Both the position numbers and the translations under genes were made by a program. A stretch of DNA of 64,000 nucleotides from contig CASFJH010000070.1 in the NCBI GenBank assembly GCA_949294845.1, positions 1 to 64,000 of the forward strand. The letters run 5' to 3'. Of the stretch, positions 45,618 through 55,153 are shown piece by piece. This DNA is from an uncultured Bacillota bacterium. GTDB lineage: Bacteria; Bacillota; Clostridia; Christensenellales; Pumilibacteraceae. The stretch's first letter is position 1. Each line of letters starts with the position of its first letter. The notes beneath the pieces are model-generated. The model was given only the letters and a program-made list of their open reading frames with translations. It did not search any database and was not told the origin of the DNA.

Positions 45618-46646
45618 ATGTTTACATTCGTTTCAAAGATAATCACTCCCGAAGAAGTGCGCGAGCGTCTGCCGCTTTCTCCGGCTATGCGCGAACTTAA
45701 AGCGCAGCGCGACGAAATGCTGCGCAATATCGTTGCAGGGCGCGATACCAGAAAAGTGCTGATTATAGGGCCTTGCTCGGCAGATAACGAGACCGCGGTT
45801 CTCGATTACGTTTCGAGACTGGCGAAGGTAGCGGATAAAGTCAAGGACAAGCTGTTTATAGTGCCGCGCATTTATACCAACAAACCCCGCACCCGCGGCG
45901 AAGGCTATAAAGGTATGCTGCATAATCCCGATCCGCATACTCACGGGACTGATATACAGGCAGGCATTTACGCGATAAGACATCTCCACATCCGCGCGAT
46001 TTCCGAAACGGGATTGTCGGCTGCGGACGAAATGCTTTATCCGGATAATTTCGCATATCTCGAGGATGTACTGTCATACGTCGCCGTGGGCGCGCGTTCG
46101 TCCGAGAATCAGCAGCACCGTCTGGTGGCGAGTGGCGTAGACGTGCCCGTAGGCGTCAAAAACCCTATGTTCGGCAGTTTTCCCGTGCTTCTCAATTCCA
46201 TTTATGCGGCGCAGATCCCCAACGAGTTCAAGTATAACGACAGTCAGGTGAAAACCGGCGGAAACCCGTATGCCCATGCGGTATTGCGCGGAGCCGTGGA
46301 TTCTTACGGGAACAATATTCCCAACTATCATTACGAGGACATAATTAGGCTTTACGATATGTATGTCGGCGAGCATCTCAAAAATCCGGCCGTTATTATA
46401 GACACGAATCACTCGAACAGCAATAAGCGGCCTATGGAACAGATAAGAATCGTCAAGGAAGTTTTGTCCAATATGAAGGTATGCGACAAAGTCAATTCTT
46501 TGGTGAAAGGTTTTCTCATAGAGAGCTATATAGAGGACGGCAATCAGCCGCCCGACGGCACCGTTTACGGTAAATCGATCACCGACGGCTGCCTCGGCTG
46601 GAGCAAAACGGAAAGACTTATACTCGATGTGGCGGAAGCGCTGTAA
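45618..46646 (+). CDS. 3-deoxy-7-phosphoheptulonate (DAHP) synthase, AroF/G/H type
   Basis: A 342-residue class I-alpha DAHP synthase, which joins PEP and erythrose-4-phosphate in the first shikimate step. It shows VLIIGPCSADNE, PRIYTNKPRTRGEGYKGM, SENQQHRLVASG, VKTGGNPYAHAVLRG, IDTNHSNSNK and ESYIEDGNQ. Presumed feedback control by an aromatic amino acid cannot be assigned from sequence. It is preceded by a 47-nt gap with a possible 19-codon ORF that I do not regard as a leader. Confidence 0.95.
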   Translation: MFTFVSKIITPEEVRERLPLSPAMRELKAQRDEMLRNIVAGRDTRKVLIIGPCSADNETAVLDYVSRLAKVADKVKDKLFIVPRIYTNKPRTRGEGYKGMLHNPDPHTHGTDIQAGIYAIRHLHIRAISETGLSAADEMLYPDNFAYLEDVLSYVAVGARSSENQQHRLVASGVDVPVGVKNPMFGSFPVLLNSIYAAQIPNEFKYNDSQVKTGGNPYAHAVLRGAVDSYGNNIPNYHYEDIIRLYDMYVGEHLKNPAVIIDTNHSNSNKRPMEQIRIVKEVLSNMKVCDKVNSLVKGFLIESYIEDGNQPPDGTVYGKSITDGCLGWSKTERLILDVAEAL

Positions 46647-46658
46647 AAGGAGGGGCGG

Positions 46659-47450
46659 TTGACTAAAAACAGAAAAAAGATCGGCCTTGCGCTCGGTTCG
46701 GGCGGAGCCCGCGGATTCTGCCACCTCGGCGTGCTGAAAGTGTTCGAGGAAAACGGTATCCGAGTCGACTGCCTTGCCGGATGTTCGATGGGTTCGCTGA
46801 TAGGCGGATGTTATTGCGCCGGAGCGCCCGTTGACAAAATGATAGAGCTCGCGCCAAAGATAACGCAGATGTCCATTATGGACCTCAATATTTCAAATAA
46901 AAAAGCCGGCTTGGTAAAAGGTCAGCGCGCCATGCGCATCGTCGGAAAACTGGTCGGTAGTCCCATGATCGAGAACTGTAAAATACCTTTTGCCGCCACG
47001 GCAACCGAGCTTTGTTCGGGCGAGCTGGTCACTTTTACAAAGGGCAGTATGCTCGACGCGATCAGGGCGAGCATATCGATACCCGGAGTGTTCCATGTCG
47101 TTACCGACAACGACAGCCGGTACTATGTGGACGGAGGCGTACTTCAGCGTATTCCCATTCCCGCGGTAAAGGCGCTCGGAGCGGATATAGTCATCGCGGT
47201 GGACGCAATAGGCCCCGTCGAAAGCGGCTTCGACGATACCAACGACTTTTTCGGAGTGCTGCAGAGATCGATCAATCTCATGGACTGGCTCCATACGAAA
47301 AACGACATAACCGAAGCGGATTACGTTATTACGCCCGATCAGGGTTTTAAAAATACGTTTACGTTCAAGGAAAACGAGGCGTCCATCGAAAGCGGCATTG
47401 TCGCCGCGCAAAAGGCGCTCCCCGACATTAAAAAGCTTATAGGAGAATAA
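46659..47450 (+). CDS. Patatin-like phospholipase family protein (RssA-like)
   Basis: A 263-residue Ser-Asp dyad hydrolase. It has the oxyanion loop GLALGSGGARGFCHLGVL, the nucleophile in AGCSMGSL (G-x-S-x-G form) and the Asp in YYVDGGVLQRIP. Lipid acyl hydrolase activity is expected from the family, but the physiological substrate is unknown. The start TTG 46659 has AAAGGAGG upstream. It converges on the minus-strand tmcAL gene. Confidence 0.9.
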   Translation: MTKNRKKIGLALGSGGARGFCHLGVLKVFEENGIRVDCLAGCSMGSLIGGCYCAGAPVDKMIELAPKITQMSIMDLNISNKKAGLVKGQRAMRIVGKLVGSPMIENCKIPFAATATELCSGELVTFTKGSMLDAIRASISIPGVFHVVTDNDSRYYVDGGVLQRIPIPAVKALGADIVIAVDAIGPVESGFDDTNDFFGVLQRSINLMDWLHTKNDITEADYVITPDQGFKNTFTFKENEASIESGIVAAQKALPDIKKLIGE

Positions 47451-47515
47451 AAAAACCGTTGCCGAGGGTAAGCGCGATAAAGCGCGTATAAACGGGACGG
47501 ATAAAGCGGAAACAG

Positions 47516-48673
47516 CTATACCGTTACCAGTCTGGTGGAGTAGAACGCGTTTCCTTCGCGGCCGGATATGAGCGAGTAGAGACTGCTCGCTCTTTTTTCT
47601 TTTTCCGTACCGGCCGCGTCGGAGGGGCTGACGTAGAAATCGGAGCCGAGGCGTGAAAGATAGTATCTGAAGTCGTCTCTTACGCCAAGCACTCTGCACG
47701 GCGAGGGGCGATCGTCCTTTTCGATGTCGAGCAGGCACTCGAGCGCTATGCGTCTGATGCGGCTCATTGTATACCGTTTTGATTTGACGGCGTCGTAAAG
47801 TCCGCCGAGAGTGACCGCGCGTTCGGCAGCCTCTTTAAGCTTGTATTCAATGCCTTCGTTCACGCTGCGCAGTCGGGCGAGGCTTGAGATGTCGGCGCGT
47901 CTTACGGCGTCTATGACGAGCGCCTCGTAAACGTCGGTTCGCACCGGATTGGCGGTAACGGCGCGAATAACGTCGTCCGCCGTATTCGGAGGCAGTTTTT
48001 CGCGCGCGGCTTCCGGATTCGACGCGAAAGCGGCGCGTATTGCGCCGGCTGAAGCGAATCCTTCGCCGAGGGTTTTGTCGTTGTAGCCGCCGCCCTTACG
48101 CTTTATGAGAACGGGAGTTATATGCGATCCCGCCGCCTTCAAGGCCTTGATGTATTCGATGCAAAGCAGATTATTGGGTTTTTTAAGCGTTTCGGACGCC
48201 TGAATTCGGTCTATGCCGCGCTTAGCCGCCTCTTCGACCGTGGCCGTGGTATATGCGGTAGGGTAGCTCGCTCCCGCGCCGAGGGCGGCAGCCAGAACGC
48301 TTTTAAAGAGCTCCGATTCCTCGTACTGAATATCGGCGAGCGCGCGTATATGCTCCTCGTCTTCGCAGCCCATAACGAGAAATTCCACATCGGGGAGCGA
48401 GGCCGCTATAGCGACGCCGCCGCGCGCAAAATCGCGGCCGGCGGCCGTCGAAACGGTTACCGGCAGCTCGATCACCATATCGGCTCCGTTTCTCAGCGCG
48501 CATCCGGCGCGCAGAAATTCGTCCGTAACGGCAGGTTCGGCGCGCTGCACGAAATTTCCGCTCATAAGCGCGATAATGCCGTCGGCGGCGGTTTCTTTAA
48601 CGGCTCGGTCAAGCTGGTAGGCATGGCCGCTGTGAAAAGGATTGTACTCGCAGATGACAGCGCAATATTTCAT
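47516..48673 (-). CDS. tRNA(Met) cytidine acetate ligase TmcAL-like protein
   Basis: A 385-residue nucleotidyltransferase-fold protein of the YlbM/TmcAL family, which makes N4-acetylcytidine at the wobble position of elongator tRNA-Met from acetate and ATP in Bacillus. The N-terminal motif CEYNPFHSGHAYQL and MSGNFVQRAEPAV are hallmarks. The use of acetate agrees with the neighbouring acetate kinase genes, though this is only context. GGAG lies before the ATG. The gene diverges from pta. Confidence 0.92.
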   Translation of the reverse strand: MKYCAVICEYNPFHSGHAYQLDRAVKETAADGIIALMSGNFVQRAEPAVTDEFLRAGCALRNGADMVIELPVTVSTAAGRDFARGGVAIAASLPDVEFLVMGCEDEEHIRALADIQYEESELFKSVLAAALGAGASYPTAYTTATVEEAAKRGIDRIQASETLKKPNNLLCIEYIKALKAAGSHITPVLIKRKGGGYNDKTLGEGFASAGAIRAAFASNPEAAREKLPPNTADDVIRAVTANPVRTDVYEALVIDAVRRADISSLARLRSVNEGIEYKLKEAAERAVTLGGLYDAVKSKRYTMSRIRRIALECLLDIEKDDRPSPCRVLGVRDDFRYYLSRLGSDFYVSPSDAAGTEKEKRASSLYSLISGREGNAFYSTRLVTV

Positions 48674-48701
48674 AAAAACTCCGCTTTTTCTTGTATTTCG
48701 A

Positions 48702-48730
48702 TTTACTTTTGAAAGCTACTCTGCTATAAT
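48702..48730 (+). promoter_or_regulatory. Promoter of pta-ackA-comF
   Basis: -35 TTTACT (48702-48707), 17-nt spacer, -10 TATAAT (48725-48730), in the 122-bp gap divergent from tmcAL. The leader is about 60 nt. Confidence 0.65.
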
Positions 48731-48795
48731 TGATTTAAGATATTATAACACAGTAAATCCGTTTTGCATAGCGAATCGGAGCATAGGAGCAAAAA

Positions 48796-49782
48796 ATGAG
48801 CAACCTTTTGGAAGAAGTGAGACAGAAAGCCCGTACTGCGGGCAAGCGTATCGTTTTGGCTGAGGGAGAGGAAAAGCGTATCGTTGACGCCGCCGTAAAG
48901 ATCAGGGAGCAGAAGATAGCGGAAATTACCCTCATAGGCCGCCGCAGCGTTATTATGGAGATAAATCCGGCTGTCGCCGATACGGACATCAGGATAGCCG
49001 ATCCCGACGTCATAGATTACACCCCTTACGCCCAAACGCTTTACGAACTGCGCAAAGCCAAGGGCATGACCGAAGAGGACGCCGCCCGTCTGGCGCGAAA
49101 TCCGTTGTACCTCGGCGTGCTTATGGTAAAAATGGGCGAGGCCGACGGCATGGTGGCAGGCTCCGTCAACGCTACGGGCGATGTGCTCCGTCCGGCTCTT
49201 CAGATAATAAAGACCGCTCCCGGTATATCCACAGTATCGAGCTGCTTTATAATGTTAACCAAGGCCAAAGAGTACGGCAAGGACGGCGTGCTCGTCTTCG
49301 GCGACTGCGCGGTCAACCCCAATCCCACTTCCGAGCAGCTTGCAGCGATTGCGATAACTTCAGCCGCTACGGCGCGCTCGATAGCCGGTATAGATCCGAG
49401 AGTAGCGCTGCTGTCGTTCTCGACTAAAGGTTCGGCAAAACACGAGCTCGTCGACAAAGTAACCGAGGCGGTGGCGCTCGTGCACTCGCTGGCTCCCGAG
49501 CTTAAAGCTGACGGAGAGCTGCAGTCTGACGCGGCGCTTGTTCCTTCCGTAGCGGCGCTCAAAGCGCCCGGCAGCGACGTCGCCGGAACGGCCAACGTGC
49601 TTATTTTCCCCGACCTGCAGGCCGGAAATATCGCCTACAAGCTCGTACAGCGGCTCGGCGGTGCGGAAGCGATAGGACCCATCTGCCAGGGCTTTAATAA
49701 GCCGGTCAACGATCTGTCGCGCGGCTGCAGCGCAGAGGACGTAGTCAACGTGGTGGCAATGACCGCGTTGCAGGCGATGTAA
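48796..49782 (+). CDS. pta: Phosphate acetyltransferase
   Basis: A 328-residue short-form Pta converting acetyl-CoA and phosphate to acetyl-phosphate. Motifs are [17 protein letters not shown] at the N-terminus, [25 protein letters not shown], and [18 protein letters not shown] near the C-terminus. There are no N-terminal DRTGG or BioD-like regulatory domains, as usual in Bacillota. It is 9 nt from ackA. This is the standard acetate fermentation pair, generating ATP. Confidence 0.96.
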   Translation: MSNLLEEVRQKARTAGKRIVLAEGEEKRIVDAAVKIREQKIAEITLIGRRSVIMEINPAVADTDIRIADPDVIDYTPYAQTLYELRKAKGMTEEDAARLARNPLYLGVLMVKMGEADGMVAGSVNATGDVLRPALQIIKTAPGISTVSSCFIMLTKAKEYGKDGVLVFGDCAVNPNPTSEQLAAIAITSAATARSIAGIDPRVALLSFSTKGSAKHELVDKVTEAVALVHSLAPELKADGELQSDAALVPSVAALKAPGSDVAGTANVLIFPDLQAGNIAYKLVQRLGGAEAIGPICQGFNKPVNDLSRGCSAEDVVNVVAMTALQAM

Positions 49783-49791
49783 GGAGGACGT

Positions 49792-50991
49792 ATGAAAATA
49801 CTTGTCGTAAATGCCGGAAGTTCGTCACTTAAATATCAGCTGATAGAAATGACGGACGAGAGCGTCCTCGCAAAAGGCGTGTGCGAACGTATAGGGCAGA
49901 GCTCGTCGGTGTTGAAGCACACCGGCAGATCGGCGGTGGAGATAGAACAGCCCATGCCCACGCACGCCGAAGCGATAAAGCTTGTGCTGGAAGCGCTTGT
50001 TCATCCGGCATACGGAGTAATAAACTCTATGAGTGATATAGCCGCTGTAGGACACAGAGTCCTGCACGGCGGCGAGGATTTCCACGGCTCGGCGCTGGTG
50101 ACGGACAAAGTGCTTAAGATAATAGAGAGCAACGTCGATCTCGGACCTCTTCATATGCCGCCCAACATAACGGGTATCCGCGCCTGTCAGGAGGTTATGC
50201 CCGACGCGCCTATGGTCGCGGTGTTCGATACGACCTTCCATTCGACCATGCTCGATTATGCGTATATGTACGCAATACCTTACGAGGATTACAAAAAATA
50301 CAAGATACGCAAGTACGGATTCCACGGGACGAGTCACCTGTATATTTCGGGCGAGGCGCGCAAACTCATGGGGCGCGACGATTTCAAACTCGTGGTATGC
50401 CATCTGGGTAACGGCGCGAGCGTATCGGCAGTCAAAAACGGCAAATGCGTAGATACGTCGATGGGACTTACTCCGCTCGAAGGCCTTATCATGGGCACGC
50501 GCAGCGGCGATATCGATCCTGCCGTTATCGAGTTTCTCATGAACAAAACAGGCATGAACATTCATCAGGCGACCGACTATCTCAACAAGAAGTGCGGCGT
50601 TCTGGGAGTGTCGGGTATAGGCTCGGATTTCCGCGATCTTACCAAGGCGATGGACGAGGGCAACGCGCGCGCGCGTCTGGCTATAGAAATGTTCGCTTAC
50701 AGAGTAAAGAAATATGTCGGGGCTTACGCCGCCGCTATGGGCGGACTGGATTTTCTGGCCTTTACCGGCGGAATAGGGGAGCATACCCCTGTTGTGCGCG
50801 AGCTGGTCATGAACGGGCTGGAATTCCTCGGCGTTCAATACAACGCCAAGGTCAACGCAGCGCCTGAGCGCGGAGCCACAACCGAGCTGTCCGTACCGGG
50901 CAGCCGCGTAAAGGTTTATATTATTCCCACAAACGAGGAGCTCGTAATCGCGCGCGAAACGCTTGCCGTTATCGGCGGAGCAAAGCGTTGA
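49792..50991 (+). CDS. ackA: Acetate kinase
   Basis: A 399-residue ASKHA kinase that makes ATP and acetate from acetyl-phosphate. Motifs are VVNAGSSSLKYQLIE, AVGHRVLHGGEDFH, VFDTTFHSTM, YGFHGTSHLY, CHLGNGASVSAVKNGKCVDTSMG and FTGGIGEHTPVVRE. AAGGAGG precedes ATG 49792. Its stop overlaps the TTG start of the comF-like gene. Confidence 0.97.
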   Translation: MKILVVNAGSSSLKYQLIEMTDESVLAKGVCERIGQSSSVLKHTGRSAVEIEQPMPTHAEAIKLVLEALVHPAYGVINSMSDIAAVGHRVLHGGEDFHGSALVTDKVLKIIESNVDLGPLHMPPNITGIRACQEVMPDAPMVAVFDTTFHSTMLDYAYMYAIPYEDYKKYKIRKYGFHGTSHLYISGEARKLMGRDDFKLVVCHLGNGASVSAVKNGKCVDTSMGLTPLEGLIMGTRSGDIDPAVIEFLMNKTGMNIHQATDYLNKKCGVLGVSGIGSDFRDLTKAMDEGNARARLAIEMFAYRVKKYVGAYAAAMGGLDFLAFTGGIGEHTPVVRELVMNGLEFLGVQYNAKVNAAPERGATTELSVPGSRVKVYIIPTNEELVIARETLAVIGGAKR

Positions 50992-51752
50992 ACAAATTGT
51001 CCGATATAATCGGAGATATGCTCTTTCCCGACGATATAAAGTGTATATTGTGCGGCAGGGACATTCCGGTCAGAAACCGGCTGTGTCTCTGCCGCGACTG
51101 CACTCTCGAGGAAAACGTAGAATTCTGTATAGGCTGCGGTCGCGCGCTCATGCGCGGCGGCGTGTACTGTGACGATTGCCAACACGAAAGACATCCGTTT
51201 GACGTTGCGAGAGCGCCGCTCGTATACGACGGCTCAGTCAAAACGCTGATACGTCGTCTTAAATACGGCAATGCAAGATACCTGGCGCCGTATCTGGCCG
51301 CACTCATGGCCGAAACGTGGATGAGGTCGGGACATACCGCCGCGGCTGTGACGTTCGTACCCATGCACCCTTCAAGAAAGCGCAAGCGCGGATACAATCA
51401 GGCCGAACTTCTGGCGCGGTGCTTTTGCGAGATCACCGGTCTGCCTCTTGCGGATATGCTCGAACGCGTGAAAAATACGCCCAATCTTGCTCGCATGGAC
51501 CGCGCAACGCGCGCTAAGTCTATCAGCGACGCAATAATCTGCAAAAGCGGTACGGTTTACGATTCCGTTATAGTCGTCGACGACGTGTTTACTACCGGCG
51601 CGACGGCGTCGGCGTGCGCGCAAGCGCTTAAATCGGCGAAAGTCAGACAGGTCATTATTCTCACCGCCGCAACGGCGCGGGAGGAGCGTCCGCTTGAAAC
51701 TCTGCCGTCCGGGACGTGGAAATCGTCAGGCCGCGCAAAACGCGCGAAATAA
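50988..51752 (+). CDS. ComF-family phosphoribosyltransferase-like protein
   Basis: A 254-residue ComF/GntX-type protein. An N-terminal zinc ribbon (CILCGRD, CRDC, CIGCGRALMRGGVYCDDC) is followed by a phosphoribosyltransferase fold with VPMHPSRKRKRGYNQAE and VIVVDDVFTTGATASAC (the PRPP loop). ComF members act in DNA uptake in competent bacteria; in others the role is unclear. It starts at TTG 50988, overlapping the ackA stop by 4 nt. Confidence 0.88.
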   Translation: MNKLSDIIGDMLFPDDIKCILCGRDIPVRNRLCLCRDCTLEENVEFCIGCGRALMRGGVYCDDCQHERHPFDVARAPLVYDGSVKTLIRRLKYGNARYLAPYLAALMAETWMRSGHTAAAVTFVPMHPSRKRKRGYNQAELLARCFCEITGLPLADMLERVKNTPNLARMDRATRAKSISDAIICKSGTVYDSVIVVDDVFTTGATASACAQALKSAKVRQVIILTAATAREERPLETLPSGTWKSSGRAKRAK

Positions 51753-51915
51753 TGACGACAGGCAGCTCTTCCGTCCGAAACGATGAAAGCGTCAGAACGT
51801 CCGCCGTATTCCTATAAGCAGGTCGGTTTATGCGGAAAGCCGAAAGCGACGTCGGCAGCTTTTGCCTGAACGGGCGGGGAAAACGGATCGGGTTTACAAA
51901 AGACGTTCAAAAAGC
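51753..51915. other. Intergenic region with no recognised feature
   Basis: Between the comF-like gene and the thrS promoter I see no open frame with a ribosome site, no convincing hairpin with a T-run and no repeats. Together with the thrS promoter and T-box it makes up the 442-bp gap before thrS. Confidence 0.6.
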
Positions 51916-51944
51916 TTGACAATTGTCGCAAAAGAGGCTAAAAT
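51916..51944 (+). promoter_or_regulatory. Promoter of thrS
   Basis: -35 TTGACA (51916-51921), 17-nt spacer, -10 TAAAAT (51939-51944). The palindrome GACAATTGTC begins inside the -35. Confidence 0.8.
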
Positions 51945-51950
51945 ACAGTT

Positions 51951-52183
51951 ACAACCTTGAATTCCTGTATGAAAGACAAGTAGCGCGGCCGATATCGCGC
52001 GGCTTCAGAGAGCGTTCCCGCGGCTGAAAGGAACGCGCCGCACGGGCAGCGTGAAACCGCTTTTTTTGGGAGCGACGGCCGTAATGCCGTAAGCGAGGCT
52101 GCGATTGGCAGCGAAGTGAAGGTGGAACCACGGAGCAAAATACCGTCCTTGACAGATCTTAAGATCTATCGGGGCTTTTTTTT
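51951..52183 (+). promoter_or_regulatory. T-box riboswitch controlling thrS
   Basis: The leader contains the T-box core AAGGTGGAACCACGG (52119-52133), a GC-rich stem I region with an AAGTA-like element and GCTTCAGAGAGC, and a terminator (GTCC...GGGGC, 52145-52175) followed by eight T. Uncharged tRNA-Thr should stabilise the antiterminator and allow thrS expression. A Thr codon ACC at 52056-52058, after GTGAA, is a possible specifier, but I could not fold the RNA to confirm it. Confidence 0.88.
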
Positions 52184-52194
52184 ACGGAGGCAGT

Positions 52195-54132
52195 ATGAAA
52201 ATTACGCTTAAAGACGGATCGGTGATTGAAGCGGAAGCCGGTATAACCGCGCAAGACGCCGCCGAGAAGATCAGCGAAGGGCTTGCGAGAAACGCGCTTA
52301 TAGCCAGGGTAGACGGAGAGCTCGTAGACCTTACCTGCAAGCTAACGCACGACTGCACGCTTGAGATACTTACTTTTAAAGACGAAGAGGGCCGTCAGGC
52401 CTACCGCCATACCACGGCGCATATTCTGGCTCAGGCGGTCAAGAACATTTATCCCAACGCGCAGCTTGCAATAGGCCCGAGCATAACAAACGGCTTTTAT
52501 TACGATTTCGATTTTCCCGAGCCGGTGACGATGGCCGACTTCGAAAAGATCGAAAAGGAAATGCAGGATATCGTAAAAGCCGATTTTCCCATAGAGCGCG
52601 AGGAGGTCAGCCGCAATAAGGCGCTGACTAAAATGCGCGGATACAACGAGCTGTACAAAGTTCAGCTTATCGAGGATCTGCCCAAAGACGCAAAGATTAC
52701 GCTGTACTCGCAGGGCGGATTTACCGATTTGTGCCGCGGACCGCATCTTACCAGTACCGGCAAAGTAAAGTACTTCAAGCTGACGCAGATCGCCGGCGCT
52801 TACTGGCGCGGCAACGAGAAAAATAAAATGCTCACGCGTATTTACGGTACGTCTTTTGAAAAGAAGTCGGATCTTGTCGAATACATCGAGCAGCTCGAGG
52901 AAGCCAAACGCCGCGACCATAACAAGCTCGGCCGCGAGCTCGGCCTTTTTATGACCGAGGAGCGTATCGGACAGGGGTTGCCGCTCATGATGCCCAAGGG
53001 CGCTAAACTGTTCCAGATACTACAGCGATTCGTGGAGGACGAGGAGGAGCGCCGCGGCTATCTGCTTACAAAGACGCCCTATATGGCCAAAAGCGAGCTG
53101 TATAAGCTGAGCGGACACTGGGATCACTACCGCGACAAGATGTTCATAATAGGCGACGAGGAGAAGGACGAGGACGTTTACGCGCTCAGGCCGATGACCT
53201 GTCCTTTCCAGTATATGATTTATAAAAACGGACTTAAGAGCTACCGAGATCTGCCGCTGAGATACGGCGAGACCTCGACGCTGTTCCGTAAGGAAGGCAG
53301 CGGCGAAATGCACGGGCTCATCCGCATAAGGCAGTTCACTCTGAGCGAAGGGCATATTATCTGTACGCCCGAGCAGCTTGAGGACGAGTTCAAAGGCGTG
53401 CTCGATCTCGTCTATTATATGATGGACTGTCTCGGTTTGCGCGACGACGTTACTTACCGCTTTTCCAAATGGGATCCGAACGATAAGGAAAAATATATCG
53501 ACGATCCGGCAAGCTGGAATAAAGCGGAAGCGCTCATGAAAAAGATACTCGATGACATCGGCATCGAGTATACAGAAGGCGTGGGCGAGGCGGCTTTCTA
53601 CGGTCCCAAACTCGACATCCAGGCCAAGAACGTGTTCGGCAAAGAGGACACTATAATAACGATACAGGTGGATCTGTTCCTCGCCGAAAACTTCGATATG
53701 AGCTATGTAGACGCAAACGGCGAGAAGAAGCGCCCTTATATCATTCACCGCAGCTCCATAGGCTGTTACGAGCGCACCATCGCAATGCTTATAGAAAAAT
53801 ACGCCGGCGCGTTTCCGCTCTGGCTCAGCCCCACGCAGGTAAAAATCCTCACCCTTACCGACCGCACGGTTCAAGCCGGCAAGGATTTGACGGCTCAGCT
53901 TCAAAAAGCCGGCATACGCGCCGAGCTGGACGCGAGAGGCGAGAAAATCGGCTATAAAATCCGCGAGGCTCAGCTCGAAAAAGTTCCGTATATGCTGATA
54001 ATCGGCGATAAGGAAGTGGAGAACAAGGTTATTTCGGTGCGGTCGCGTAAAGAGGGCGATCTGGGTACTATGGAATACGGCGCGCTGCTCGATAAACTGC
54101 TTAAAGAAATCGACGACAAATGCGCCGGATAA
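52195..54132 (+). CDS. thrS: Threonyl-tRNA synthetase
   Basis: A 645-residue class II synthetase. The order is a TGS domain (about 1-62), the second additional editing domain with HTTAHILAQAVK and the Cys of DLCRGPHL, then the catalytic core (MTCPFQYMIYK, RYGETSTLFRKEGSGEMHGLIRIRQFT, DIQAKNVFGKEDTIITIQVD, HRSSIGCYERTIAMLIE) and the anticodon-binding domain from about residue 540. Length is standard. ACGGAGG precedes ATG 52195. Controlled by the T-box just upstream. Confidence 0.98.
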   Translation: MKITLKDGSVIEAEAGITAQDAAEKISEGLARNALIARVDGELVDLTCKLTHDCTLEILTFKDEEGRQAYRHTTAHILAQAVKNIYPNAQLAIGPSITNGFYYDFDFPEPVTMADFEKIEKEMQDIVKADFPIEREEVSRNKALTKMRGYNELYKVQLIEDLPKDAKITLYSQGGFTDLCRGPHLTSTGKVKYFKLTQIAGAYWRGNEKNKMLTRIYGTSFEKKSDLVEYIEQLEEAKRRDHNKLGRELGLFMTEERIGQGLPLMMPKGAKLFQILQRFVEDEEERRGYLLTKTPYMAKSELYKLSGHWDHYRDKMFIIGDEEKDEDVYALRPMTCPFQYMIYKNGLKSYRDLPLRYGETSTLFRKEGSGEMHGLIRIRQFTLSEGHIICTPEQLEDEFKGVLDLVYYMMDCLGLRDDVTYRFSKWDPNDKEKYIDDPASWNKAEALMKKILDDIGIEYTEGVGEAAFYGPKLDIQAKNVFGKEDTIITIQVDLFLAENFDMSYVDANGEKKRPYIIHRSSIGCYERTIAMLIEKYAGAFPLWLSPTQVKILTLTDRTVQAGKDLTAQLQKAGIRAELDARGEKIGYKIREAQLEKVPYMLIIGDKEVENKVISVRSRKEGDLGTMEYGALLDKLLKEIDDKCAG

Positions 54133-54151
54133 CCGCATAAAAATAAAAAAG

Positions 54152-54180
54152 CCGGAGAGACAGTATTTCTCCGGTTTTTT
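54152..54180. terminator. Bidirectional terminator between thrS and the AraC regulator
   Basis: CCGGAGA (54152-54158) pairs with TCTCCGG (54168-54174), flanked by an A-run on the left and six T on the right, so it can serve both converging genes. Confidence 0.8.
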
Positions 54181-54262
54181 ATTATTTATTTCCGATAGAA
54201 GCGCGGCAGTCCGTGAGATAATTGTCCGACGCTCTGCGCGGGCGTTAAAACCGGCGCGCCGT

Positions 54263-55147
54263 TCAGCGGTCGTACATGGCGCGTTTACGGTATGTGGAAG
54301 GAGATAATGAGGTCAGACGCCTGAACGTTTTTGAAAAATAATTCGGGTTGTCAAAAGCCAGCCTGTCGGAGATTTGCGAGACGGTAAGATCGCTTTCGCG
54401 CAAAAGCCGCTTTGCGGCTTCAATCTTCATTTCGGTAAAATACGCCATTACGCTCCGTCCGGTAGCGGCCTTAAACTGTTTGAATACGTTTGCCCGTCCG
54501 TAATGAGTAATGCGGCATATATCGTCGACGTTGACGGCCGAGCACAGATTGTCGTTAAGAACGGTCATCACGTCGTTTACCAGACGGTTGCCGTAATCGG
54601 AATCAGGCAGAAACGTGCTGTTTCCCGATTCGGTTTCGGTAAGAGAGCGCATGATTTCTATAAGCAGTATTTCCAGCCTGTTTTTTATCAGCTGCTTGCC
54701 GCCAAGAGTTGGGGAATCCAGTAGTTCCAGTTTATGCGTATCTGGATCGGAAAAGGGCATATCGAACGTCTTTTTAGCGTCGGAAACGATGGCGTATATG
54801 TATTTTCGCAGACTTTTTTCAAGGGCGAAAACTCTGTTTTCGAAAAAGCGCATAGCGTCGGACTTACATTCGAACGAAATTATGAAAACGCTCGGCGCCG
54901 TTACTCCGTCGGCGGCAAGCGAATGTCGCTCGTCCGGCTTATGACATATCATGCAGCCCTCTTTCACAATGAGATTTCTGTCGTCCGCCGTACATACGAG
55001 GTTGCCCTTGTCGGCATAAACGAGCTCCCAGAAATCGTGCGATTCTTCACGCGAGACAAACCGCCGGTCAAATTCGAACCAGTGCACGGTTACAATCTTA
55101 TCCACCCTGAGCAGGTTATCTATTTTGTGCCTGAAATATGTTTTCAT
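54263..55147 (-). CDS. AraC-family transcriptional regulator
   Basis: A 294-residue regulator. An N-terminal cupin-like sensor (about residues 20-100, SHDFWELVYADKGNLVC, HKPDERHSL) is followed by a C-terminal double helix-turn-helix (about 190-290, VNVDDICRITHYGRANVFKQFK, LTVSQISDRLAFDNPNYFSKTFRRLTSLSPSTYRK). Such proteins usually activate sugar-use genes. It diverges from the PIG-L/NagB-like/PfkB/aldolase set and probably controls it. There is no ribosome site; an extended -10 lies 6 nt before the ATG, suggesting a leaderless mRNA. Confidence 0.92.
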   Translation of the reverse strand: MKTYFRHKIDNLLRVDKIVTVHWFEFDRRFVSREESHDFWELVYADKGNLVCTADDRNLIVKEGCMICHKPDERHSLAADGVTAPSVFIISFECKSDAMRFFENRVFALEKSLRKYIYAIVSDAKKTFDMPFSDPDTHKLELLDSPTLGGKQLIKNRLEILLIEIMRSLTETESGNSTFLPDSDYGNRLVNDVMTVLNDNLCSAVNVDDICRITHYGRANVFKQFKAATGRSVMAYFTEMKIEAAKRLLRESDLTVSQISDRLAFDNPNYFSKTFRRLTSLSPSTYRKRAMYDR

Positions 55148-55153
55148 AGTGTA

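Noticed and set aside
45583..45642. 19-codon ORF before the DAHP synthase gene as an attenuator leader peptide
   Set aside because: It holds no run of Phe, Tyr or Trp codons and no terminator hairpin follows; it also runs into the synthase gene.
48742..48770. Minus-strand promoter for tmcAL
   Set aside because: A TATAAT-like -10 is present on the minus strand, but no acceptable -35 lies at 16-18 nt, so I do not call it.
49825..50838. 337-codon open frame antisense to ackA
   Set aside because: Same reasoning: complete overlap with a strongly conserved gene and no supporting signals.
53020..54138. 372-codon open frame antisense to thrS
   Set aside because: Complement of a highly conserved synthetase; no motif and no promoter, so it is a shadow frame.
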